DNA from: a candidate division FCPU426 bacterium
GTDB taxonomy: Bacteria > Oederibacteriota > Muellerivitia > Muellerivitales > Muellerivitaceae
Length of the DNA stretch: 64,000 nt
NCBI GenBank assembly: GCA_027452205.1
Contig: DAIDGV010000023.1
Location: 62,001 to 126,000, forward strand
Direction of reading: 5' to 3'
Shown: one piece after another, positions 9,683 to 17,706 of the stretch
How positions within the stretch are numbered: position 1 is the first letter of the stretch
Layout: each line of letters begins with the position of its first letter
Made by a program: the position numbers and the translations under genes
The notes under the pieces: model-generated
What the model saw: the letters and a program-made list of their open reading frames with translations, nothing else
Database searches by the model: none
Told to the model about the DNA's origin: nothing

Positions 9683-10084
9683 CTATTTTCCGATCGAAAC
9701 CGTTGTTGCGGGTTGAGGTAGGGCATTTGCAACCGTTGGTGTTACGTTGGCCGGTGTGGTGACAGGCGTGGTATTGGGAATGAGGGCGGTGATGGTGGAC
9801 TGCATCGTCTCCAAGCTCACCGGCGTGGCTGTTCCATCGGCGGGTGAAGCTCCCTTCGGCATGGCCATGAGACCCATATCGTCGCCAATGGGTTCATCGG
9901 TGGGTGGTTGGATATCTTCTTCAATGGGGTTGACCCGCAGTACGGCTGTTGGTGTCCCTTGGATCACGGTCGTGATGACCGGCGTGGGCACATTATTCAG
10001 GATTGGGATCGTTGGCTGGGCCAGGATATTTAAAGGTAAAAATGCCATCGCCAGGATAACCAGCAGAGAAAAAACATTTTTCAT
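9683..10084 (-). CDS. Small secreted Pro/Thr-rich protein
   Basis: A 133-residue protein from the ATG at 10084 (MKNVFSLLVILAMAFLPLNILAQ, a good signal peptide). An in-frame ATG five codons upstream is possible. The mature part is rich in Pro, Thr and Ala with an acidic patch (EEDIQPPTDEPIGDD) and no recognisable domain; it looks disordered. It faces the preceding gene tail to tail across 70 bp containing CCCGCAAATAGCGGG. It may be a periplasmic or surface linker protein. Real but uncharacterised. Confidence 0.6.
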   Translation of the reverse strand: MKNVFSLLVILAMAFLPLNILAQPTIPILNNVPTPVITTVIQGTPTAVLRVNPIEEDIQPPTDEPIGDDMGLMAMPKGASPADGTATPVSLETMQSTITALIPNTTPVTTPANVTPTVANALPQPATTVSIGK

Positions 10085-10296
10085 GGTCGTACCATCCATT
10101 TAAAGATGCCGTATTTTACGGCTATCCGAGTCCTGGATATAGTGGAAATAGAGTTTCGAATAAAGGCTTTAGCCCAAGATCGGGAAAATCGTTAGTGACA
10201 ATGCCTTGTCGCGGTTTTGCGCTAACCGAATCCAGGACATCGTTTTAAAATATAAGGCGCATTGATGATCGCCGGACGCTCCAGGAAAGGCTGACG

Positions 10297-10950
10297 ATGC
10301 TCTATCTACGCTTACTTTTAACACTTTTGCTGGTGTTGTTCTTCTGCAATAAGCATTCTTGGGCGGAGAAACCTGTTTTCTACGCTTTCACGTCCGAGGA
10401 CGGGCATTACAATTTCGACGGTGGTTTCAGCATCAAGGCCGACCCCAGTGTGGTCTGGGATGTATTGACGGACTATAACCATTACAACCGTTATATCAGC
10501 AACATTAAGGCCAAGGTCATCCGGGAAAAGCCCGGGGAGGACCTGATCGTGGAACAAGACGCGGGTGGTGGCTTCCTTTTCATCCAAGAACACATCAAGG
10601 CCCGGCTGGATGTCCATGAAGTCGCGGAACAATCCATTTCTTTCCAAGATATCGACCATGAGCATTTCCTTCTTTATGCCGGCGTTTGGACACTGCGTTT
10701 TGATCCTGAACAAGATGAAGTGGTGGTGGGCTATGCCTTGCAGGCGACCCGGTCCCCTCAAACGCCGAAGTTTCTCACCTCGGACCTTTTCGGGTCCAGT
10801 TTGGGAGATCTTTTGTCCGAAATGAAAAAGGAAATGGTCCGGCGGGAAGCGAAGCGAGAGAAGCAGTTGAATTTGGCCGTTAAGACTAATCCGTCCCCGG
10901 TTGCCACGCTTATCAACAGCACTGCTACACCCATTGTTTTGAACGAATAA
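10297..10950 (+). CDS. Exported START/SRPBCC-fold protein
   Basis: A 217-residue protein with a signal peptide (LLLTLLLVLFFCNKHSWA) and a central START-like helix-grip domain. DPSVVWDVLTDYNHYNRYISNIKAKVI is the typical N-terminal helix and first strands of polyketide-cyclase/COQ10-type SRPBCC proteins, and the long C-terminal helix (FGSSLGDLLSEMKKEMVRREAKRE) closes the cavity. Family members bind hydrophobic ligands such as lipids, quinones or polyketides. An exported version suggests a periplasmic lipid or envelope role, which is inference. The tail (VATLINSTATPIVLNE) is low complexity. It lies alone between oppositely oriented genes. Confidence 0.75.
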   Translation: MLYLRLLLTLLLVLFFCNKHSWAEKPVFYAFTSEDGHYNFDGGFSIKADPSVVWDVLTDYNHYNRYISNIKAKVIREKPGEDLIVEQDAGGGFLFIQEHIKARLDVHEVAEQSISFQDIDHEHFLLYAGVWTLRFDPEQDEVVVGYALQATRSPQTPKFLTSDLFGSSLGDLLSEMKKEMVRREAKREKQLNLAVKTNPSPVATLINSTATPIVLNE

Positions 10951-11018
10951 GTATCTCGATCGCTAGTGTAGATCCATTCTTTGGGTCACGATTGGCAGAT
11001 ATAATTTTTCTGTCGGTG

Positions 11019-12569
11019 TCAATTCCTGAACTCGCTGGGACTGCGCTTGACCAACTTATGGAACAAACGGCTGAAATGGTCCCGGTTCTTATAGCCCACC
11101 TGATAAGCGATCTCCCCGATGGACAGGGAACTTTTCTTTAAAAGGACCTTGGCACGCTCCATTTTGGTCTCGTTAATGTATTGCAGGGGGGTCTGACGGG
11201 TGCTTTCCTTGAAGATCCGGATGAAATGCTCGGGTGTGACATTGAGGTATTTGGCAATCTCCTCGACTTTGATGGTCTTTTCCAGGTTGGTCTGGATATA
11301 CCCAATGGCTTTGGCGGTCAGGCCTGAATAAAGCTGTTGGGGTAATAGGGAAGCGAACCGATCTTCCATTCGGTCGATGGTCTCGGCGGAGGAAGCTTTT
11401 CCTTCCAGGAAAAAGGTCAACTCTTGGCCTCCGATGGAGAGCCAATCCAAATAATCCCCCTGAAAATAGCCGCATTCCTCCATGATCTTTCCGTGCCGCA
11501 GGAAGAACTCCGCCTGGTCTAGATAAGGCCGCTTTTGCCGCAGCAATTTCTCCAAATAGACGGATTTCATTCCGGGAAAGGGCGTTCCCAGATTTCCCGC
11601 GTACCAGTTCTGGAAGGGATCTTCCATGATCTTGACCAGCGCCTTGGAAGCGGCCTCGGGATAGCGGGTGTTCTTGGGAATGACGTAATTCAGGCCGCCG
11701 ACCATGGACTTGCCCGGTGTCTTGAAACTGGCGGAGGGGAGGGGACACCAGCCGAACTTGTCCCTTTCGCTTGCGGGTAATTGATTGATCATCTCGATCC
11801 CGTCGGACCAATGGTGCATGAAGACGCAATGGCCTTCCAGGAAGGCGCGGTAGGGGTTCGAATAATCCCAGGTCAGGACATAAGGCGGGATCATCCCATT
11901 CTTGAAAAAACGCTCAATTTGCTTGAGGGCGGTCTCCAGGGCTTTTCGGTTCAATACCCAGTTGGGGCCGTTCTCATAAAGGTCCGCGCCCTGGGACCAA
12001 AGATAGTCCAGGAAGACCGAGAAACGAATAGGGGCGTTGAAGTTGATCAGTAGTCCGAGCAATTCCGCGCTGTTCTCGCCCTTGAGGATCGTGAGGGTTT
12101 GTTCCTCCAGGTCGTCCCAGGTCTGTGGGGGCTCAAAAAAATATTTCTTCAAAAGGTCTCGGCGATAAAAAAGAAGGCGGATCGAAACGTGCTGGGGCAC
12201 GCTGAAGAGATTGTTACCGACCACGCCCTTGCGCCAACCCATATCCAGGAAAGTATATTGATAGCTGGGGAAGAGATTCTCCAGAGGTTGTAAAAGTCCT
12301 TGCCGCCCATAGTGCGCGGCGGCACCCAAATTGGTGATGGCCAATAGTCCTAGATGGGTCTCAGAGGCGTAAAGTGAGGCGGGTTTAGCGTCTTTTGCCG
12401 GTTCCCACTGGATCTCTTTCTTGCCTTGAAAGAGCCTGTCCTTTTCCAAATGCCGCCGCAACGCTTTGGTATAGATGGATTTTTGCGCTTCATCGGGGAA
12501 GAAGGGATAGCCCAGTTCCATGATGTTCGTCTTTTTGTTCTTGGGTACGCCCGGTCTTTTTGAACTCAA
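11019..12569 (-). CDS. Solute-binding-protein/AraC HTH fusion: candidate one-component sugar sensor and regulator
   Basis: About 516 residues in two parts. Residues 20-400 resemble an extracellular solute-binding protein of ABC sugar importers (SBP_bac_1): LLAITNLG, LFSVPQHVSIRLLFYRRDLL, PPQTWDDLEEQTLTIL, AFLEGHCVFMHHWSDG and GGLNYVIPKNTRYPEAASKAL. The last 100 residues are an AraC/XylS DNA-binding domain with two HTHs (KVEEIAKYLNVTPEHFIRIFKE and SIGEIAYQVGYKNRDHFSRLFHK). There is no signal peptide or membrane segment, so it should sense a cytosolic ligand directly. The open frame extends to 12635, but those codons overlap a tandem operator; a TTG at 12569 has AGAGGGA six bases upstream and is preferred. 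Divergent from the GH16-GH18 enzyme gene it probably controls. Confidence 0.85.
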   Translation of the reverse strand: MSSKRPGVPKNKKTNIMELGYPFFPDEAQKSIYTKALRRHLEKDRLFQGKKEIQWEPAKDAKPASLYASETHLGLLAITNLGAAAHYGRQGLLQPLENLFPSYQYTFLDMGWRKGVVGNNLFSVPQHVSIRLLFYRRDLLKKYFFEPPQTWDDLEEQTLTILKGENSAELLGLLINFNAPIRFSVFLDYLWSQGADLYENGPNWVLNRKALETALKQIERFFKNGMIPPYVLTWDYSNPYRAFLEGHCVFMHHWSDGIEMINQLPASERDKFGWCPLPSASFKTPGKSMVGGLNYVIPKNTRYPEAASKALVKIMEDPFQNWYAGNLGTPFPGMKSVYLEKLLRQKRPYLDQAEFFLRHGKIMEECGYFQGDYLDWLSIGGQELTFFLEGKASSAETIDRMEDRFASLLPQQLYSGLTAKAIGYIQTNLEKTIKVEEIAKYLNVTPEHFIRIFKESTRQTPLQYINETKMERAKVLLKKSSLSIGEIAYQVGYKNRDHFSRLFHKLVKRSPSEFRN

Positions 12570-12634
12570 GTTGGATCCCTCTGGCCATGCCTTGAAACGA
12601 TTTTTCGGGTTACCGTTTTCCTCAAAAAAGAACA

Positions 12635-12668
12635 TCAACTTTAGTCATATCATATCAAGAATGGTCAT
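12635..12668. promoter_or_regulatory. Tandem AraC-type operator, copy A
   Basis: Two direct half-sites, TCAACTTTAGTCAT and TCAAGAATGGTCAT, begin exactly 20 bp apart (12635 and 12655). They lie between the fusion regulator and the divergent GH16-GH18 gene. The same two-half-site arrangement occurs at 34382. Two-turn direct repeats are typical of AraC-family binding. Confidence 0.7.
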
Positions 12669-12810
12669 GTGATTTAAATACTTCTTCCAGGTACCAAAGG
12701 CTAAGCTTTCTATGGTTTCGAAGGGCATCAATCCCTGTGCCCGGGAAAGCCTATTATCCCCTGAATGTTGTGTGTTTAAGGGCATTTTCGGTCTTCGGAC
12801 GGAGGGTTCT

Positions 12811-15800
12811 TTGAAGAGAACTGATCACATGTCTCATATCGTTCGTTGTTCCATGAAAACGGTTTCAGTGGTGATTTTCGCTTTCCTCCTCCTCTTCACC
12901 CGGCAAGCCTTGGCGGATTACAGTTATGAAAACATCCCGGCGGGCTATGGCCTGGCTTGGAGCGACGAGTTCAACGGTGCCGTCGGCAGTTTGCCTAACT
13001 CCGCCAATTGGTCCTATGACACGGGGATCAATCAACCCAACAACGAACTGGAAAACTACACCAACAGCACTAATAACGTCCATGTGATCAGCGATCCCAA
13101 CGCTGTGGATGGTAAGTCCCTCGTCATCATCGCCCAAGATCCGGGCGGTAATAACGATCAAATGGGAAACTACACTTCAGCCCGCATCGATACCGCGGAC
13201 AAACAAACCTTCACCTACGGCTATATGGAAGCGCGCGTGCGCATGTCTTATGGGCAGGGAATCTGGCCCGCCTTTTGGATGCTGGGCAATGACATCAACC
13301 ACGGCACCAACTGGCCCTATTGCGATGAGATCGACATCATGGAAAACATCGGCAATACCGGTGACCAAGGAACCAACCACATGTCGCTTCACGATGGAAA
13401 CGACACTACCTTCTATCCGGCGCTTCCGGGTGGACAGCTTTATCACAATGCTTATCACACCTTCGCGGCCTTGTGGCAACCCAACCAGATCCAGTTCTTT
13501 GTGGACGGAAATCTGATGGTGACCGATACGCCGGCCAGCATGGGCAATAACTGGGCTTTCAACAACAATCCGAATTTCTTCCTCTTGAACTGTGCCGTGG
13601 GCGGCGCTTGGCCCGGCAACCCCGACAGCAGCACGTCTTTCCCGCAGACCATGTATGTGGACTATGTGCGCGCTTACCAGACCGGGTTCGCCACCCCCAC
13701 GCCGGTGGTCCAATCCACCTGGCGCGTGCGTTGCGGCGGCGACAACTATACGGATAGTCAAGGCAATCTTTGGACGGCGGATAGCAATTTCACCGGCGGT
13801 TGGCCCGCGGCCAACACCGGCACCGCTGTGTCCGGCGCTTTGCCCGCATCTTCGGACGGCACTTTATACCAATGGGAACGCTACGGTAATACTACCGGCG
13901 GCCAGACGCTGACCTATACCTTCAATGTCCCTACTGGTTCCAATTACCAGGTCACGATGAAGTTCGCGGAAGACTACTGGACCGCAGCGGGCCAACGTTT
14001 ATTCAACTACGCGATCAATGGCACGACCGAAGCCACCAATTTTGATATCTTTGCCAACGCAGGCGGACAGTTCAAAGCCCTCGACAAGGTCTATAACAAC
14101 ATCACCCCGAATTCGAACGGACAGATCGTCATCACCTTGTCCCCGGGCAGCGCAGACAATCCGAAAGTCGACGCCATTCAAGTCGTCCCCATGGCGGGCG
14201 GTGCCACCAACACAGCTACTTATACCCCGACCGCTTTAGCCACCAATACGCCCACCGCCACCGCGACCCAAGTTGCCGGGAACAGTGTTTGGCGCGTGCG
14301 CGCCGGTGGACCTGCCTATACGGATAGCCAAGGTAATGTTTGGGCAGCCGATGAGAACTTCACCGGCGGTACTGCCGCTACCGGCACCAACGCCATTTCA
14401 GGCGCCTTGCCCAATTCGGGCGATCAAGCCCTGTACCAAGACCAGCGCTATGCCTCCACGTTCAGCTATAGCTTTGCCGTGCCGACGGGTTCCTATCAAG
14501 TGCTCCTCAAGTTCGCGGAAACCTATTGGACCGCCTCGGGTCAACGGGTCTTTAATGTGGGCATCAACGGTTCCACGGTCTTGACCAATTTCGACATCTT
14601 CGCCACCGCAGGTGGCGCCAATATCGCCGTGGATAAGGTGTTCAATAACATCTCGCCGGTGAATGGCGTCATTACGCTTAATTTTGGCCCCGCCAGCGCG
14701 GACCAGGCCATGATCACGGCCATCCAGATCGCGCCTCAGTCCCAAGCCCAAGCCACACCGACACGCACCTTTACGGCCACACCGACCACGGGCTCCTCCG
14801 GGGGTAAATTGCCCTATCAAGTGGTGGGTTACTGCTATACGGGCAATAAGGCCAGCGTCTCCAGCCTGACCGGGTCCGGCGGCAGCATCAATTGGAGTAC
14901 CGACGTTCCTTGGCAGGACCTGACGGTGGCGGTGGACGCTTTCATGATCCCCAACACCAATAACACCTTCAGCAACGGGGGCGCCAAGAACGCGGCCCTG
15001 ATCAGCGCGGCCCACGCCCATGGCGTACGTTGTATCGTCTCCATCGGCGGCGGCGGGCAGGACGGCGCTTTTCCGACCGTCTGTACCTCGGCTAACCGGC
15101 AAAATTTCGCCTCGGCGGTCACCGCTTTGATCGCCCAATATGGTTATGACGGCGCGGATATCGACTGGGAAAGCCCGAATTCGGCGGCCCAGTCTGACGC
15201 GACGGTCATGATGCAGGACATCTACACCAAGATCAAAGCCATGGCGCCCTCCAGCGTGGACGGCCTGCCCCGTACGTTGTCTTTCGCCACGGTGGATTAT
15301 GTGTTCGGTATCTACAACATGACCACTTTGGCCAATTACACGGACTGGCTCTTCTATATGGGTTACGACTGGTACGACTGTCCGAACCTCTATAACGGTC
15401 CCTTGAACCTGGAAAAGAGCGGTATCGCCAGCATCACCAATGGCACCACCTGGAGTTACCCGATCAACAAGGTGGTCCTGGGCTGCCCGCTCTATACGAA
15501 CGACTACAACACGTCCAATTGCACGGCCAGCGAATATAACGTCCTGTCCATCCTGCATTTGGGCACGCCGGGTTCCTATAACAGCACCTACGCCGAACAG
15601 GCCTATACGGCGCCCAACGGCCATACGGTCTATGTGGATACGGCTCAAAGCTATTGCGACAAGATCAATTACGCTTATAGCAACCACCTGAAAGGCATCG
15701 GCATGTGGGATGTGGGTATGGCCCTGCCTTATACCGACAGCGCTGTCTCGGGTATCTGGAATACCATCGGAGCTCAAGCGAGCTGTTTGAACATCGGCCC

Positions 15801-17595
15801 TACAGCTACCCCGACTAGGACGGCTACCCCGGTGATCGCCTCCACTTGGCGCGTCAACGCGGGAGGTCCCCAATATACGGACAGCCTGGGCAATGTCTGG
15901 GCGGCGGACGAGAATTTCACCGGCGGCACCGCCGCAGTGACGACCTCGACCATTACCGGTGCCTTGCCCACGGGGGCCCAGACGCTGTATCAATCGCAGC
16001 GCTATGGCAACCCCTTTAGCTACAGCTTCAACGTGCCAGCGGGGAACTATCAGGTCACTTTGAAGTTCACTGAGACCTACTGGACCGCGGCGGGCCAGAG
16101 AGTGTTCAACGTCTCGGTCAACGGTTCGACCGTTCTGACGAACTTTGACATCCTGAAGACGGCGGGATCGCAGAACAAGGCCATCGACGAGGTGTTCAAT
16201 AACATCGCCCCGTCTGGCGGGACCGTCACCATCACTTTGGGACCTGCCAGCGTGGATAACGCGATGGTGGACGCTATCCAGATCGTCCCGCAGCCTTCCA
16301 CCCCAACTTTTACGCCGTCCAACACCACCACCAAGCCGTTCACGGCCACCAATACGGTGACGTCAACGCAGACCTCGACGATGTCATCCACGATGATCTC
16401 AACGAACACCCTGACCGATACGGCCACGGTGGCGAGTACATCGACGAACACGTCGACCATGACCAACACCAGCACTGTCTCCAATACCGCTACGAATAGT
16501 TCTACGGTGACGGCCCCTAACACGGCTACGGAAACTTCGACGCTGACGCCGGTGTTGACCAGTACGCCCACCAACACCAATACGGCAGCTAATACGGCCA
16601 CGTCCACGAACACAGCGGGCAACACCGCTACCTCGACGAATACGGTCATCAATAGTGCCACCAATACCAGCACGCCGCCCAATACGGCGACCAATACCAA
16701 TACGGCCTTGAACACGGCGACCAGCACCAGTACGTCCGTGAACACCGCCACGAACACGTTGACCAGCACGAATACGGCCCCTAACACGGCCACTTCGAGC
16801 AATACACCGGTCAATACGGCCACTTCAACGTTGTCCTTCACCTCGACGGCAACCCGGACCAATACGGCGCTCAACACCGCGACCGCGACGGCCTCGTCGA
16901 CGAAGACCTGGACCGCGGTATTCACCAACACTTCGACGCCGACGCTGACCTTGTCGCCGACGAAGACGAATACCTTCACCTTTACCGCGACCAAGACCAA
17001 CACCGGCACACCGACCAAGACGGCCACGCCGTCCGGTCCTTGCGCGGGGGTCCCGGCTTGGAACGGCAATATGGTCTATTACGCCATCGGGGCAAAGGTG
17101 ACTTATAACGGGGAACTGTACCAATGTATCCAGGCCCATACGTCTCTTTCGACCTGGATGCCCTCGGTTACCCCCGCTTTGTGGCAAGACCTGGGCACTT
17201 GCGGGGCCACGGGCAATGTGGTGCAGATGGCACAGGTGCCGGGCCAAGCTTTAATCCAAAGCGCGAACCCCAAGACGCCGGTGGAAACGCCTCAAGTGCC
17301 CACTTCGACGCCGACGGTCGCCATCGGCAACCATCCTTTGGTCGTCCCGAATCCGGTCACTTCGGATACGGCGAACCTGCGCCTGCCCATGACGATGGCG
17401 CAGGACGTGTCGGTAAAGATCTACACGGTGTCCATGCGGTTGGTACAGACGGTGAACTACGGAACCGTGAACTCGGGTAGCGTGCCTGTGAAACTGAACG
17501 ATAAGAACAACATCCAGTTGTCGAACGGACTTTATTACTTCCGTGTCCAAGCGAACGGCATTTCTTGGATCGTGAAAGTGCTCGTATTGCGCTGA
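12811..17595 (+). CDS. Secreted bifunctional GH16 (laminarinase-like) + GH18 (chitinase-like) enzyme with three malectin domains and CBM5/12
   Basis: About 1594 residues from a TTG preceded by GGAGGG at four bases; other starts are possible at 12712, 12829 and 12853. Order: signal peptide (SVVIFAFLLLFTRQALAD); GH16 at about 28-295 with the laminarinase active site DEIDIMENIG (Glu173, Asp175, Glu178); malectin/CBM57-like domains at about 300-460 and 491-650; GH18 at about 666-985 with DGADIDWE (DxxDxDxE, acid Glu787) and SIGGGG; a third malectin at about 1010-1160; a Thr/Asn linker; a CBM5/12 chitin-binding module at about 1409-1465 (AWNGNMVYYAIGAKVTYNG); and the sorting domain ending VKVLVLR. 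It should cleave beta-1,3-glucan and chitin outside the cell, as in fungal walls. Divergent from the fusion regulator. Confidence 0.9.
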   Translation: MKRTDHMSHIVRCSMKTVSVVIFAFLLLFTRQALADYSYENIPAGYGLAWSDEFNGAVGSLPNSANWSYDTGINQPNNELENYTNSTNNVHVISDPNAVDGKSLVIIAQDPGGNNDQMGNYTSARIDTADKQTFTYGYMEARVRMSYGQGIWPAFWMLGNDINHGTNWPYCDEIDIMENIGNTGDQGTNHMSLHDGNDTTFYPALPGGQLYHNAYHTFAALWQPNQIQFFVDGNLMVTDTPASMGNNWAFNNNPNFFLLNCAVGGAWPGNPDSSTSFPQTMYVDYVRAYQTGFATPTPVVQSTWRVRCGGDNYTDSQGNLWTADSNFTGGWPAANTGTAVSGALPASSDGTLYQWERYGNTTGGQTLTYTFNVPTGSNYQVTMKFAEDYWTAAGQRLFNYAINGTTEATNFDIFANAGGQFKALDKVYNNITPNSNGQIVITLSPGSADNPKVDAIQVVPMAGGATNTATYTPTALATNTPTATATQVAGNSVWRVRAGGPAYTDSQGNVWAADENFTGGTAATGTNAISGALPNSGDQALYQDQRYASTFSYSFAVPTGSYQVLLKFAETYWTASGQRVFNVGINGSTVLTNFDIFATAGGANIAVDKVFNNISPVNGVITLNFGPASADQAMITAIQIAPQSQAQATPTRTFTATPTTGSSGGKLPYQVVGYCYTGNKASVSSLTGSGGSINWSTDVPWQDLTVAVDAFMIPNTNNTFSNGGAKNAALISAAHAHGVRCIVSIGGGGQDGAFPTVCTSANRQNFASAVTALIAQYGYDGADIDWESPNSAAQSDATVMMQDIYTKIKAMAPSSVDGLPRTLSFATVDYVFGIYNMTTLANYTDWLFYMGYDWYDCPNLYNGPLNLEKSGIASITNGTTWSYPINKVVLGCPLYTNDYNTSNCTASEYNVLSILHLGTPGSYNSTYAEQAYTAPNGHTVYVDTAQSYCDKINYAYSNHLKGIGMWDVGMALPYTDSAVSGIWNTIGAQASCLNIGPTATPTRTATPVIASTWRVNAGGPQYTDSLGNVWAADENFTGGTAAVTTSTITGALPTGAQTLYQSQRYGNPFSYSFNVPAGNYQVTLKFTETYWTAAGQRVFNVSVNGSTVLTNFDILKTAGSQNKAIDEVFNNIAPSGGTVTITLGPASVDNAMVDAIQIVPQPSTPTFTPSNTTTKPFTATNTVTSTQTSTMSSTMISTNTLTDTATVASTSTNTSTMTNTSTVSNTATNSSTVTAPNTATETSTLTPVLTSTPTNTNTAANTATSTNTAGNTATSTNTVINSATNTSTPPNTATNTNTALNTATSTSTSVNTATNTLTSTNTAPNTATSSNTPVNTATSTLSFTSTATRTNTALNTATATASSTKTWTAVFTNTSTPTLTLSPTKTNTFTFTATKTNTGTPTKTATPSGPCAGVPAWNGNMVYYAIGAKVTYNGELYQCIQAHTSLSTWMPSVTPALWQDLGTCGATGNVVQMAQVPGQALIQSANPKTPVETPQVPTSTPTVAIGNHPLVVPNPVTSDTANLRLPMTMAQDVSVKIYTVSMRLVQTVNYGTVNSGSVPVKLNDKNNIQLSNGLYYFRVQANGISWIVKVLVLR

Positions 17596-17613
17596 TCGTT
17601 ACCCGCAATGAGT

Positions 17614-17642
17614 CCGGGTTCCTTAGGAACTCGGGCTTTTTT
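17614..17642 (+). terminator. Rho-independent terminator
   Basis: CCGGGTTCC-TTA-GGAACTCGG (one G:T pair) followed by GC and six T, 19 bp after the GH16-GH18 stop. Confidence 0.85.
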
Positions 17643-17706
17643 GTTTTAGGCCACTGGGGCCGGTCCGTAGGGCAATATTGAGGTTTAGAGAAGCCGGGCT
17701 CTCTAA

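Noticed and set aside
14398-15993. 531-residue minus-strand frame opposite the GH16-GH18 gene
   Set aside because: It mirrors a gene with clear domains, is Arg/Gly/His-rich and lacks any recognisable motif; a shadow of codon bias.
16077-17069. 330-residue Val-rich minus-strand frame
   Set aside because: It is the antisense of the Thr/Asn linker, where ACN codons read as GTN-like codons on the other strand.
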